The notes below the pieces were generated by a model that searched no databases, was not told the DNA's origin, and worked only from the letters and a program-made list of their open reading frames with translations. Below are positions 9,380-21,245 of a stretch of 64,000 nucleotides of DNA, piece by piece (positions within the stretch are counted from its first letter, which is position 1; every line of letters begins with the position of its first letter). The stretch lies in assembly GCA_002633025.1 (NCBI GenBank), contig NMRB01000028.1:811425-875424 (forward strand). The letters run 5' to 3'. This DNA comes from Notospermus geniculatus (taxonomy: Eukaryota; Nemertea; Pilidiophora; Heteronemertea; Lineidae). A program made the position numbers and the translations under genes.

Positions 9380-11977
9380 TTATTGATTAGTAGGATCTTC
9401 AGATTTACAGTTGGAAGCTGCATTTAAAATATTTAAATTTGTTTCTTTCTTTACAACTTGGTGCTCTGAGTTGTCTGAATCTTGTAAAATATGCTGATTA
9501 TGTGAATTATTTTGTTCTTTAGACGAAGCTGGAGGTCCACTCCGGTCATGATCATTCACAATTACAACAGAATCTGCTGAGGGCTGAGAAGAACTGTTTT
9601 GAATAACTTTCACTAATGAACATGATCCATCATTTTTAGTGTAGACAGCCATGACCTGACCATCAACCGTCGTACCAATCTGATGTAAACCTGGTTTTAA
9701 AACAGGAGCGAGAACATCAATCAACTCAATCTTTCCTTCAACAGTTACACTCTTTGAATCTGCTGCAGGTTCCTTCCCCTCTTCAGCCTGAGAAGGCGGC
9801 TTCAACAGCTTCTCAATCTCAATCTGAGCCTGTTGACGTTGATCGTGTCCTGAACTTGACTCCAACTGCAAGAGTATTGATGCAGCCGCTTTAACACTAG
9901 GGTCCATGTCTTCAAAAGAATTACATGTATGTTGATCGTGAAAAATGCCTCTATTTTTCGGAATAATTGTCTTGTCGCCATTTGGAAAAGTAATTGTCCG
10001 TGACTGGCGAATGTTTACTGGTACACTTTGTCCAAGGGCCTCTTGTATGCAATCAACTGGATCATTCTCCTCGCTCTCCTCTGTCCCTCCTGATCCTGTT
10101 CCTGTACCCGTCTCTTCAAGTCCAATTGGTGATACATGCATAATGATATGCTTACTTGCCTCATGTGTGGCAAGTTCTTCTTGAGATTTGAAACGCAACT
10201 TGCAAAGTGGACATTTCTGTCCCTTGTGTTTCATGATCATGTGCACCGAAAGATTTGAAAGTTGATTGAATGATTTTGAACAAGATGGGATGTCACAAAC
10301 AAATGGCCGCTCCCCAGTGTGTGTATAAACATGGTTCTTCAGATTTCCTTTCTGAAAAATGAATACAAGATATTGCTAAGGAAAAGCAGAACAGATTTCA
10401 ATGGTCTTCTCAGAGGATCACAAAATGCTAGGATGTCTCCTGAATGCAACCATTGTCAAACGTAGACAGAGTAACCAGTGATAACCCAAGTCATCAACCC
10501 AACAAACCTGGTGAAATCCCTTTCCACATATTGTGCAGATGTAAGCTTTCTCATCTGTATGGATCTTCTCATGTGCAATAAGCGTAGAAACTCGATTAAA
10601 CGTTTTGTAACAAATTTTACACTGGAATTTCTTCTCATCTGTATGGACGACCTTATGTCGACATAATGTGCTGGCCTGGCGAAATGTCTTTCCACAGATA
10701 TTGCAACCGTATTTTCGATCATTGGTATGGACTGGGAGGTGACGATTGAGAGTGTACTGATGTGGGAAAGTCTTGCAGCAAAAAACACATGTGAACACTT
10801 TATTTTTTTCAATCTTCTTCTTTGGTTTTGTCAGGGGTGCATTTTTCTCTTGGTCTTTGTCATTGCTCATGTAAAGGTGGTCCTGAAAGGGAATTTTCAC
10901 AACATTTCAATTGGGTTATTTGGAGATTTGCAAGGCAACAGCTCATTCAATACGAGCATTTGTCATGTCATGCAAAGTGAAATGAAATTTTGAAAATTCC
11001 ATTCCTGTATTCCTATCAAAAATGATCTCTGTAATATGGATTCACCACAACACAACAACATACCATCAGTTCCCCAACTTTTTTCCCAACTTCAGCTGAT
11101 GACACCGATGACGTAGCTGACTCTCCTTCCTTTGGATTACAAGTAAATGTATCTCTTTGGACCTCAATTGATAAACTTTCTGGTTCTGTTTCTGACACAC
11201 CACCTTCGGATATGACAAGAGGAGCACATTCAGATGGTTCTTGAGCATCTCCATCTTCACCCAGATCTTCACCTGAAAGAGCAATGTCACAATGAAAGAA
11301 AAAGTGGAATGTTTTGTTGAAGATACCGGTAGGCTGGGCTAGGACAGGCACATAGCCTTGTCAGCTCCTCACGGCAGGGGCGCTACTCCCTGTGGCTGCA
11401 GTGTTGGCCCTGGCCGCTGCATCCCATCCATACCGGTAGGGCGTACGGCCGCAGCATAGGCAGGGCCTAGGCTGGCACTGGCAGTCAGAGTACCTGAAAA
11501 TCGCAGCATGCAGTCAGCCAGAGCAGAGAGCAATTACAAACCGCAACATGAACATTGGCCTACCACGCTCGTGGTAAAAAGCCCTCTTCTCAACATGTTC
11601 AACTACTTATTTTGTACTTTTTCTAGCGGGCAGAGCATTATTGTAGCCTAACCAAAGGGACCATTGGGACAGCCAGAAGGAAAAAGCTGTACACAGCCAG
11701 CTGTACTGTATACATGGTATAGGCTACCGGCATTACCAGATTACACCGGTACAACAAACAAAAGACCAACGATGACAGGCTGAACAAAAGAACAACCATT
11801 CCACTTTTGTGCCATTATTTTCGCTGATAGAACACACTTTTCTGAGAACTATCTGACTACTAATGACGCCAAACCGTTATTTTTGTGATAATACAAACCA
11901 TCATTCATCTCTTGATCACTTTCATTAGAACTGCTTCCCGTTTTAAGGGTTTTTCTGGGCAGAAATGACTTTGGCAT
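9380..11977 (-). CDS. SNAG-like six-finger C2H2 zinc-finger protein
   Basis: Probable nuclear DNA-binding repressor. Four coding exons: 11899-11977, 11064-11272, 10508-10882, 9380-10351; phases agree and give 544 residues. The chosen start yields MPKSFLPRK, close to the SNAG repressor motif (MPRSFLVKK) of Snail, GFI1 and related factors, which recruits LSD1/CoREST. Acidic and Ser/Thr-rich sequence follows. Six fingers start near residues 126, 154, 182, 210, 238 and 266; the fourth (CGKGFHQKGNLKNH) is rebuilt across the 10508/10351 junction, and fingers 3-5 resemble GFI/FEZF fingers. The last finger has a CPLC...HEASKH shape. The C-terminal 260 residues are Ser/Glu/Gln-rich without a recognised domain. 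Exact orthology is unresolved. It shares an upstream region with the dsRNA-binding gene on the other strand. Confidence 0.85.
11273..11898. other. Intron 1 of the zinc-finger gene
   Basis: Intron bounded by a GTTTGT donor (minus strand) and CTTTCAG acceptor. It holds several ACCGGTA words and a GC-richer stretch near 11370-11470. No other feature seen. Confidence 0.55.
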
Positions 11978-12558
11978 TCTGCTAAAATTTCATGATTTTC
12001 ACAACCCTGCAATTTTTTTTCGGTATATTCGACACCTGCGCACCAATTCCTCCAAGGCCTTGGAACACTCCTTCCGTTAGAGGGCAGCAGCGCTCGGCCA
12101 CAAAAATCTTTGGGGATTCTGTCATTTTGTGACATTTCTCTGAAAACTGGGGCTGCGTATGGTGGCCAACGTTTCTTCATAAGTTTGCTGCTGAATGTAA
12201 TTGTAAAAAAAGGGGAAAATTCGTCCAGAAACGTAGGTTTTGACCTCAGCATGCTGAGAGCAGAGAGGTTATACAATGGATGATCATGGTCATGCTTTGT
12301 TGCATACATTGTATCTGTGTATAGAACATGGAGGCCTACTGGTGTGGTAGGACCTAATGCCTCTGGATAGGATGTCCCCCAACAATACACTTGTGGGTTA
12401 AGCCTGTCCTTTTCCCAGGGCTGTAGTTAGTAAAAGGACAGATGGGGCAAATGCTCCCCCCCCCCCACTTGAGGATTGATCCCTATCTCACCCTTTTAGT
12501 TTTAGTTCTGTTTTTTTCAGCCATTTATTAGAGAGTCTGTCTGTTTTCTTTTCCCAGC
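11978..12558. promoter_or_regulatory. Shared head-to-head promoter region
   Basis: The start codons of the zinc-finger gene (minus) and the PRKRA/TARBP2-like gene (plus) are 581 bp apart, so both promoters must lie here or within 5' introns. A CTCF-like core, CCGTTAGAGGGCAGC, is at 12074-12088. The pyrimidine tract and CCCAG just before the ATG at 12559 look like a splice acceptor, so the plus-strand gene may have a non-coding first exon in this interval. A poly-C run is at about 12460. Confidence 0.5.
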
Positions 12559-15500
12559 ATGGCTGCAATATCTGGCCCAGGTGGTCCTCTAAAAACACCA
12601 ATAGGGTACCTACAGGAAGTCTGCTCAAAGAGGGGTATTACACCACAGTATGATCTCATCGCCACCGAGGGCCATGTTCATGAACCAACGTTTGTTTTTA
12701 GGTGCCAAGCTGGAGAGTTTATGGCGACTGGTAAAGGTGAGTTTTCACGTGTTTGGGGCAAGATTCGCTGATCCTACCCTAGGCCTACTGACTGAGTCGC
12801 TTCGTTAATCAGGTCCCTTGAATATGCCCAGTTGCTAGCCAGTGGAAAGTCCTCACACTGACAGATTTCTCAGAGGAATTAGAATTTCAGAAGATATCAT
12901 GGGAGAAAAGTTGAGATTTTTTTTCATTTTCAGGGCCAAACAAGAAGACAGCTCGCCATGAAGCGGCCCAAGGAGTGTTGCAGCAAATGATAGCATCAGG
13001 GATACAGGGAATTGTAACTGAGGGAAATGAGAAACCCATGTAAGTAGGCTAGGCAAAGTTTAAGGCTACTTGGTCCTCAATTACAGGGTTCTGATCTCGA
13101 AGTACCGGTATGACATGAACTAGTCACAAGTGAATGTCTCCCGTCCAGTCTTTCACCAATTTATTGGGCGACCTTAGAAGAAAATATTTGATGAAAGCTT
13201 GCCAATTCCCTTACAGGTTAATACCAGCCATACCTACCCTTCACGATGATGGCATTGTTGGAAATCCAGTTGGACAGCTTCAAGAGTTGACACAGAAAAA
13301 GAAATGGTCACCTCCTATTTATGAATTTGCTCAAGAACAGGGGACAGGACATCCCCGGGAGTTTGTGTGCGTTGTGAAGCTGGGGAAGAAATTCAAAGAA
13401 GCAGGTATGGTTTTGGTATTTGCTCTCAAAGCAGCAAAGCGAAAGCAATTTGTGATATGGGTGAAGGATGATGATCGGTGATCGGCGATCTGAAAAAGGA
13501 ATTTCATAGATTTCTTGAAATGTTTCATCTCCTGCTTCACTTCACTTGATAGAGCAGCACCGCATCTTTAAAGATCAGGGTCAGTTCCTTGCCTGTTTTT
13601 ATGATGAGTTGTATCATTTGGAGATGTGAGGATAGGGATGGAGTTTTGGCTCAATGGGGAGCATCATTGTACCCTAATGCTGCAAGGGTGCCAGATGTGA
13701 GAGGTAATGGGTTCGAATCCCACAATAATCCTGCTTGCAACATGAACCAACACACAGCATTCCAATATAATATAAACTACAGTACAGGTCACAATTGACA
13801 TCCCTAAATTCGCGTAAGTTACGAGTAAGTTACGCAACAATTCACGAGCTATGTTACGCGTAACTTACGAGGTGAGTTACGCGGTGAATTACGCGAATTT
13901 CGCTAGCTACGCAGTGATTTACGAGGCGAGTTACGCGATTTTGGCGAGTTATGCAGTGAGTTACGCGAAACCAAAGCTGTAAGTTACGCGTAACTTACGA
14001 GTAACTTACGCGAAGCCGTTTGGATGTTGTTTTGTGACCTGTACTGTATCACTTTGTAATCATCATTTTACTAATCATTGTTTAGGGACAGGAAAATCTA
14101 AGAAAGCAGCAAAGCGAAAGGCAGCACATCAGATGTTACACCGGATAAACCAGGGTGAAAATATCTGTCGGGAGGACATGGAACCTGATGATTTTGACGA
14201 GGATGCCCTCTCATTGGTAATCCCTGTTCTTATACCAGAGCATGCTTCATGCTTCGTCAATGTTGTCAGTTGATTTTGAGTACTGGTATCTTTCTCGTGG
14301 CTTATAGACAATGTAGCCTACCACAGCTCCTTCACTACCAGCAATTTGCTATGTGAAAATTCCAAGACATTCCGAATTGGAATGTCTATGATGAACATGC
14401 AGTTTATGACTTGAAAGCTCTATTGCCTGCCAGAGCTCACCCGTCAGTAGCTAGGTCACAATTTGAATGAGTGAAAGGGAGGAGGGCTTCAATAAGGTTG
14501 TGTTCAGAGTCTGTGTTCTCTGTGCTTGGTAGTGAATGAGTTTTCATCTCCTCCTTGAGTGTGATGTCCTCTGTCAAAACAAGTGCGCGAAACCCTTTCA
14601 CTTTACTCACAGTTGGATGCTGGGCCCAGCTCTCCAGCAGCATGCTTTTGCAAACCTAAAAGGTAAATTTCCATGAGTTTTGGAAAGTGCTGTTTTCCCC
14701 TGTCCAGAGGTTCACTGGCTTGAGAGCGAGTATCAAACAAGACAGCTCTGCAGGCAATGTGGGGGCAGGAAACTGGAGCCTGGAGAAGACCTGTGTTGTC
14801 TGGGAGAGTGACACTTTCTAAGTGAGAAATGGATCAAAGTTTGAATAATCAAGAAAATTTGATCAAATCTAAGGTAATGCACTTCATTCTTTTCACAGGC
14901 TGTTGAAGGGAAAACTAATGGCTACAAAGAAGGGAAGAAAACATCCTCGTTCAAACTTCAGGGACAATTAAACCTTAAGATGAAAGTCTCGGGTGGAAAA
15001 CAGCTGCATTTAGTGAAAAATCTCTCATGTAAAAATGATGATGCAGACTATTTAGCTATTGTGAAAACTTTGGGTGAGGAACAGAAGTTTGAGACAACAT
15101 TTTTGGATTTGCCACAATGCCCTGACAGTAAGTAGGATATTCCAGTTTTGCCTGGTAAATAGGGTGTTCTGGTTTTGCCTAGTAAGTAGGATATTCTTGC
15201 CTAGTAAATCTAATTCCAGTTTTGCTTTTCATGTGGCCTATTTCGTTGAGTCCGGTACTTGGCAGTTTTTATGCCCCCTTATCACCACCCAGATCAATGA
15301 GAAAACTCATATGTGGAGGAACACCCAGACTGAATCCATTTCTACCTGCTTGCTGGGCAAAACACAACATTTGAATCAGTCGGATAATCAGCTACATGTA
15401 CGAAGTGCCTTTGTCATGTTTGTGTTTGTGTTTCCTGGCATCATTTGTGTTCTTGTCTTCTGCTCCAGTTCTCCTGTCTGTTTGATGTGTTGCTTGTCCC

Positions 15501-15976
15501 CCTCCCCCCCAAAAAAACCTTACCAGTACGATTTATGATGCAATCCAGATTAATACAAGATATACATAGTATTTGCATAGTGGTACCGGTAGATTGTTCG
15601 CAATGAAAGCATCACCTATCACTTCTGAGGTTCTCATCCTCCCATAGCAGGGCTTTGGTCTCGCTCCTCTTCATACACTTGCACACAAAGTTTGTGTGAG
15701 TGGATGAAGAGGAGCGAGGAAAGAACCCCTGCTGTGGGAGGATGGAGGTTCTGGGTTCAACAGATCACTTACTGAGAACACAGTCATTGTGTCCCAATAC
15801 AAGTTATCAGCAGAGTTTTCTTGTCTTTTTCAGGCCCAGATTCATACATGTGTCTGATACAGCTCACAACAAGCCCAGCCACCGTCTGCCAGGGACAGGG
15901 ATGCACACTTGAAGAGGCCCATAACCATGCTGCCAAGAGAGCCCTACAGTACATCAAAGTGATGTTAAAAAAGTGA
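12559..15976 (+). CDS. PRKRA/TARBP2: dsRNA-binding protein, PRKRA/TARBP2/Loquacious family
   Basis: Cytoplasmic partner of Dicer in small-RNA processing and, in vertebrates, a PKR regulator. Six coding exons: 12559-12736, 12934-13039, 13217-13404, 14086-14216, 14899-15127, 15834-15976. They sum to 975 bp, 324 residues plus TGA, close to the 313-366 of human PRKRA/TARBP2. dsRBD1 is about residues 13-82 (TPIGYLQEV...KKTARHEAA), dsRBD2 about 111-178 (NPVGQLQEL...GKSKKAAKRKAAHQML) with the lysine-rich RNA-binding helix, and dsRBD3 about 250-322 (EEAHNHAAKRALQYIKVM), the protein-interaction type that contacts Dicer in the family. The acidic MEPDDFDEDAL segment links domains 2 and 3. Invertebrates commonly have one gene of this family, so choosing PRKRA over TARBP2 is not justified. 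Introns and 3'UTR carry several hairpin elements. Confidence 0.93.
13635..13778 (+). mobile_element. tRNA-derived SINE-like sequence
   Basis: Pol III A box TGGCTCAATGG (13647) and perfect B box GGTTCGAATCC (13710-13720), about 60 bp apart. It does not fold as an intact tRNA and is a different family from the SINE at 42870. It sits in intron 3 of the dsRNA-binding gene, directly left of a MITE. Confidence 0.55.
13780..14046. mobile_element. 267-bp TA-flanked MITE with internal GTTACG repeats
   Basis: Terminal inverted repeats CAGTACAGGTCACAA / TTGTGACCTGTACTG, flanked by TA at 13778-13779 and 14047-14048, as for Tc1/mariner-type insertions. The interior is almost wholly built of alternating GTAAGTTACG and CGTAACTTACG words, so the strand can fold many ways. 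Its right end is 39 bp before exon 4 of the dsRNA-binding gene. Confidence 0.88.
15636..15743 (-). repeat. CATCCT hairpin family, copy 1
   Basis: About 108-bp palindrome in intron 5 of the dsRNA-binding gene, in reverse orientation relative to most copies. Arms carry CTCGCTCCTCTTCAT and ATGAAGAGGAGCGAG around a CACAAAGTTTGTG apex. Ends are CATCCT / AGGATG. Confidence 0.88.
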
Positions 15977-16522
15977 TTTTTTGTGTCAATTGTAGGAGGA
16001 CCTTGAAGAACGCTGACGTCTTTTCAGATCACCGGTTACAATTTGGCAGTGACTGAAGCTGTACCGGTACCTCAGAGTTTTGCAAGTTGGCTCTTTGTGG
16101 TAAACCGACCTTCGTAGAAAACCGACCTGTTGTTTGTGTCAATGGTCTCAGTGTAACTGAAGGGAAACCAACAGTGGTGAATGGGGATCATAACTATGAT
16201 AGATGGCAGCACATCGTAACTAGGTCCTGGACAATGGACACCTTTTGCGTGGGAAATTGATCAGGACCTGGATGTTACTTTCATTTCAAGTTTTAACCAC
16301 TAGTGACACCTATTGAGGCAGTGGGTTATGGTCCTCATTGCCCAACTTGTACAACGAAACCCGTATTTGGAGTGGCACCTTACAGACGGTGGAGCCTGGC
16401 TGAAACCAGTCACTGCTGGGATTCATTCTGTACCAATATGGTCTTCATCTGTCTCAAAGTACAGTCAGTTTTATGTCTGTGTTGATGGACACTGTGGTCT
16501 TTATACACTGCACAATACATCA

Positions 16523-16780
16523 AGGAGGGTTTACACGGTTCAACATCTGTTGAAAGGTGTTGAATGTTGAAAGGTGTTGGACATTGTTGAAACCTGTTAA
16601 ACCATCTGAACCCCCTTTCAACACGGTCTTTCAACAGTTTTCAACATGACAACAGAAATAGGAACATGAAGCTATTTTGGCAACTTGTTGAAAGCTGTTG
16701 AAAGGGAGTTTAGATGGTTCAACAGGTTTCAACAACGTTCAACGCGTTTCAGCTTTCAACATGTTGTGAACCCCCCTTTA
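16523..16780. mobile_element. Long hairpin element with GTTGAA repeats in a 3'UTR
   Basis: GTTGAAACCTGTTAAACCAT (near 16588) pairs with ATGGTTCAACAGGTTTCAAC (near 16713), and the pairing continues outward and inward through CCCTTTCAACA. Ends read GGAGGGTTTACA and TGAACCCCCCTTT. Motif GTTGAA/TTCAAC recurs throughout. Likely a foldback MITE; no target duplication resolved. Confidence 0.7.
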
Positions 16781-17364
16781 CACTTTTAAAATGCTTGGTA
16801 CTTTGTCGCAATCAAGAAGCATCAGCCCAACATTGAAATTTTTATATTTTTTTGCATATTTTCTGTGCTGTTGATGTTGCTTCTTAGTAGATGGCAATTG
16901 CTCGTATTCTCTTTGTTTTGAAAGTAATTTGCTTGTTTATTTGTATTTTAGTTATTTACTTGTAAAATGACGGTGCACACAGAGTTGCTGATATTTGGCC
17001 TAGGTCTACCTATGGGGAGTTGGGATCAGCAGGGTTTGCAAAAAAGAAAGATATATCTTTCTTTGTTAGTCAACCAATTTGTGCCACTTCATTACCATTT
17101 CTTGCAGCAGAAGCTCCAGACCTGCCTTTGTGTTTCTGTAAACCATGAAAAGTTTTGTGCATTTAAAAATGAATTCTTGTTTCTATGAATTCGTTATGGT
17201 GATTTCAACATTAAATCTAAAAGGACATATACAGTAATTCTTACAGAAATTTCATTGTTTACAAAAATGTCTTTGTCACATGAATTAATAACTGCTATTG
17301 GAGAAACATGTAGATGTAATACTACTCGATACAAGTTTCGTCTGTATGTGAGTATACGTATTGG

Positions 17365-17370
17365 AATAAA
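17365..17370 (+). terminator. Polyadenylation signal of the dsRNA-binding gene
   Basis: Perfect AATAAA about 1.39 kb after the stop; it is the only one I noticed on the plus strand between the stop and here. Confidence 0.55.
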
Positions 17371-17552
17371 TCAATGTATTTTTATGTCTTGAATCCTTTT
17401 CATTCTGTCAAATCGGTTTGGGGTTTGCAAATGTAGTGATTTAGTAAAAGATGAGCAGGGTTGCCATTTAAGAACCGGACTAACGCAGTGCCTGCAGCAA
17501 AGAAAACTTCCAAAGGGTGCTGGCCTACATCAGTACGTCGGTAAGATATGCG

Positions 17553-17844
17553 GGTGATCCACCAACTTTACGACGAGTTTACGATTAGTTCACGACGCAT
17601 TTGCGACTAGTTTACAACGAAAAATCATATCCGACGGATCAGCGTTCACGACGAGTTTGCAACTCGTTCACGACTGATCTCATCGTAAACTCATCGCAAA
17701 CTAGTCATCAACAGAATTCAAACATGTTTGATTTGGTTCGGTGGATCAGCTTCAATGTCACATTTCTTTACGATCAGTTTGCGATTCATTGATGACTGCC
17801 GTCGTGAACTAATCGTAAACTGATCGTAAAGTCGGTGGATCACC
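17553..17844. mobile_element. MITE with GTTTACGA internal repeats
   Basis: Terminal inverted repeats GGTGATCCACCAACTTTACG / CGTAAAGTCGGTGGATCACC. The interior holds many GTTTACGA/TCGTAAAC and GTTCACGA/TCGTGAAC words in both orientations. A TGC on each side may be a 3-bp target duplication. It lies between the two convergent genes. Confidence 0.82.
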
Positions 17845-18171
17845 TGCAATAGATAGATGAAGGAGTCGGTAATGGATTCGATATGGTTGAGCCGAGTGTC
17901 ATATATGGCATCATACATGAATTGGCCCACTCATTATCCAACAGGAGGAAACCAGAGTGCCTGGAGGAAACATTGTACTCTCAGAGTTATCTCTATCTCA
18001 TGAAGAACGAGCCCGACAGGCCCCAATAAATTCACAACGCCTCCCTGGTGATAGGAATAAAGTTTGGAACATTCGTGCCGAGTGTCGTTAATCCATGGTT
18101 AAAACGATGAACCGACACACATAAGCTATGGAAAAAGAAAAACACAAGTTTCTAATTCAACAAATTTAGAA

Positions 18172-18177
18172 TTTATT
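18172..18177 (-). terminator. Distal candidate polyadenylation signal of the RBMS gene
   Basis: The minus strand reads AATAAA here. If used, the RBMS 3'UTR would be over 9 kb. The proximal candidate is at 27018-27023. Confidence 0.3.
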
Positions 18178-21069
18178 CTCGTTTTCATGTTGCATTTTAC
18201 AAGGGAAAACAACGGCAACCTGAAGGAGGCCACCCGAACTAAAATGTGTCTTTTCTCTTGTTAACATCACTCAAAAAAACAACTCATCATTCTCCATAAA
18301 ATTGTCTCGAGCCAAGCCCTGCCCGTCCTGTCCCATAATATCTCGGTAAAAATCTTGGTTAATTCTTGGTTAAATACGATATTGTGTTTCAATGCATTAC
18401 ATGATTACTGACAGGTATAACAAAAGGCAGTTAAATACACGTATGTACATGTTGGTTATATAACTAGCATTTATCAAGCCCCGTACTTAGTTTTATCAAT
18501 CATAGTACTGGTAGTGCCCTCTATGAGAGAAAGTATAAAGTCATTACCTAGAGAACACCAGGCATTCCAAATACCAAAACACAAATATGGACAAAGGGTT
18601 AATATAATATTCTCACATATATTAAGATAGTGTCTGGGCATACAAACCTCGAGCGCAGTGCTCGTGTACATAGTAATGTATCGCAATGAAAAAGTACCAA
18701 CCTCAATTTGTTCATACTTTTGACAATAAACAACGTATAAAGTTGTATTCTGTACAAAAATGCCTCAAAAAACTACATAACATTGTTGGTGGGCGGACAG
18801 GGCTTCCTCAAGAAACTACAGGAAATATTATACAACAAGAGTACATCTAAAACTGCCTAATTCTGATTGGCTAATAAAGTGACCAATGATGTGGCTGTAC
18901 AAAGACTACCGATTTCTGCACTACACTGCTAGACACGATATAGGTTATAGAACATGGATACATGAAGCGGCGGTGCTGAGATGAAGGAGGATTACCACCC
19001 CGGGGAGAAATTCAACATCGAGATCGAACATGGGATCACGACGAAACAGGTTTCTTAAACACTACTTATGAAGGGTTTTGCAAGATTTTTGTACAAAAAA
19101 TTAACTTAAATACTATGTACACAGTGTTCCATTTATGACTACCATCACACATCACAAGAAATGCGACTACCATACCCACTAAGCGCCTTATATGGTACTA
19201 TACATAAACCGTACAGCTAGAGTTGGATAAACATCTTTTAACACAAATATAATAACAAAAATTACTTGCCGCTGTTACAAGTTTGGCTTAAAATATCAAT
19301 TTAACCTGAATCGTCGGATTTTAACTTCGTTAGGATGTGAATTTCGCCGAGGGGTCTAAAAAGCATCTACACAGTTTATGACAAGAATCAAATTTATCTA
19401 CAGACAATAGTTCGTGACATTTACTTTAGACCAATTAATAATTCCATGACAATTTTTTTGATGGAACTTTGCAAAAACGACAATTCCTGAATTTTGCCTT
19501 CTCCAGCTTTAATATTGCACGAGATTTAACGAGGTTTACAGACACCTCTCTATTAATGGTTGACTGTTAATACCTAAGTAAAACAGACGTCTTTTTGGAG
19601 AAATACAAATCGCCAACGCTGGTACAGATTCTATAGGCCCAGAATTTGCCACTGCCAAACCACGGCTACTGTACAGAAGTGCTTAGTTGTATATATACGT
19701 GTTACCTAGAACTACGATACATGCAAGATTACGAGTTCGGTTCATGCACACCAGGTGCCTCTACCGTGCAAAGCAGAGTCATGTTTGACATTGAAAAGTT
19801 TGACTCACAAGGTACAAAACAGCCTTTAGTGAATCGGAATACTCATAACATCTCTAAACAACCATCAAAAATCCACAGGGGACACCCCAGGATTGTTTTT
19901 TTCTGGAATACAACCGACTGAAACTGTACCAGGATGGCGTAGGAATGACGTGCCAAGTTCCAATTTTTCTTTCTACAAGTATGTACAATGTCAGACTCTG
20001 ACAAACTTTCCACTGAGGGAAAGATGCAAAAAATTAAAATCCAAAATGTGGCAGTAAAAACTGCCACACCCTACCCACTGAATTCTAAAACCATCTACGC
20101 ATTAACTATATAGCGAACATGCAGAAAGGTGCAGTAAACATGACATGCTGTGAAAGGCTAAACTACGTGACCATGAACCATATGACAACAATGCATGAGA
20201 CTAAATGAAGAAAATACAGCGCAAGCCACAAGTCCTCCTTGGGAAATGCGGTTAATATCCATTCATGATGACATTACACATACTGTACAATTGAAATCAA
20301 ATTGTTTGAAGAAAAAAAAACGTAACTAAACCTGAATTCGAGTTTCATCTACGATACGTTGATTATATATGTTTGACTACAGAAATGATGACGACTATCT
20401 ACAAACGACGAGGGCCAGATAGGCAGGGGCCACATGAGAGATGGGTCCTAGGAATATCAGGCCAGACAGAATACAACATGATACTGGGGACTATCTACAG
20501 ACGACAGTAAGTTTCACAATACCACCCGATTCCTTAGCAACCGAAACAGAACAACCCACCCCCTACTGGCCAGAAACAGAACCACAAGGAGTCAGTAACA
20601 AGTCAAAATTCAACAACGCGATTGGTTGATCACTCCGCAGCTGGTAACAAGACAACATTACCATGGTAACTGTATCACTCTGTGAGTACGGACAGCCCCT
20701 TAAAACTCCCCGCCTCATCTGGTAAGACTGTGTAGAACGTGAGGTAGCAATGTCTAAAACCATATGTTGGTCTAATGCACATTATCATAAAACAGCAGGA
20801 AAGCCCCACCTGAGGTGAGTGGGAGTGGCTAAATCTCAAGGTCAAAGTCAAACAAATCTACAAGGACCTACAGATGTGTTTTAACTATGCACTCTTGGCA
20901 GTTCACCCGAGTTATAGCCGGGTATTCGGTATTAATCTACATTGAAATAAATTGGCAAATCGAATTGTGCACTGTGCAAAGAACTACATAACATGCTACA
21001 ACTAGAATGGAAACACTCCGAATTTAGACACTGCCCCCCAGATGATTGCAAACCTCACTCCACGACCTT

Positions 21070-21245
21070 CAGCGTCAAGGTCGTTTCTCCAAACCTCACT
21101 TTCCCACCTTCAGGTTCAAGGTCATTTCCGAACCAAGAGACTGACCTTCACGTTCAAGGTCATTTCTGAACCTAGAAACTGACCTTCAAGTTCAAGGTCA
21201 TTTCTGAACCTAGAGATGACCTTCAGATTCAAGGTCATTTCTGAA
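21070..21245. repeat. Minisatellite of paired AGGTCA half-sites
   Basis: Unit of about 38 bp. TCAAGGTCA (or TCAAGGTCG at the first) occurs at 21074, 21116, 21154, 21192 and 21229, and most are preceded by the inverted TGACCTTCA. TCAAGGTCA is the extended half-site bound by SF-1/FTZ-F1 and ERR-type nuclear receptors. Confidence 0.85.

Larger units (their letters stand above)
15977..17390 (+). other. 3'UTR of the dsRNA-binding gene
   Basis: Runs from the stop codon to just past the AATAAA at 17365-17370. It contains the long imperfect hairpin at 16523-16780. The end is inferred from the hexamer only. Confidence 0.55.
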
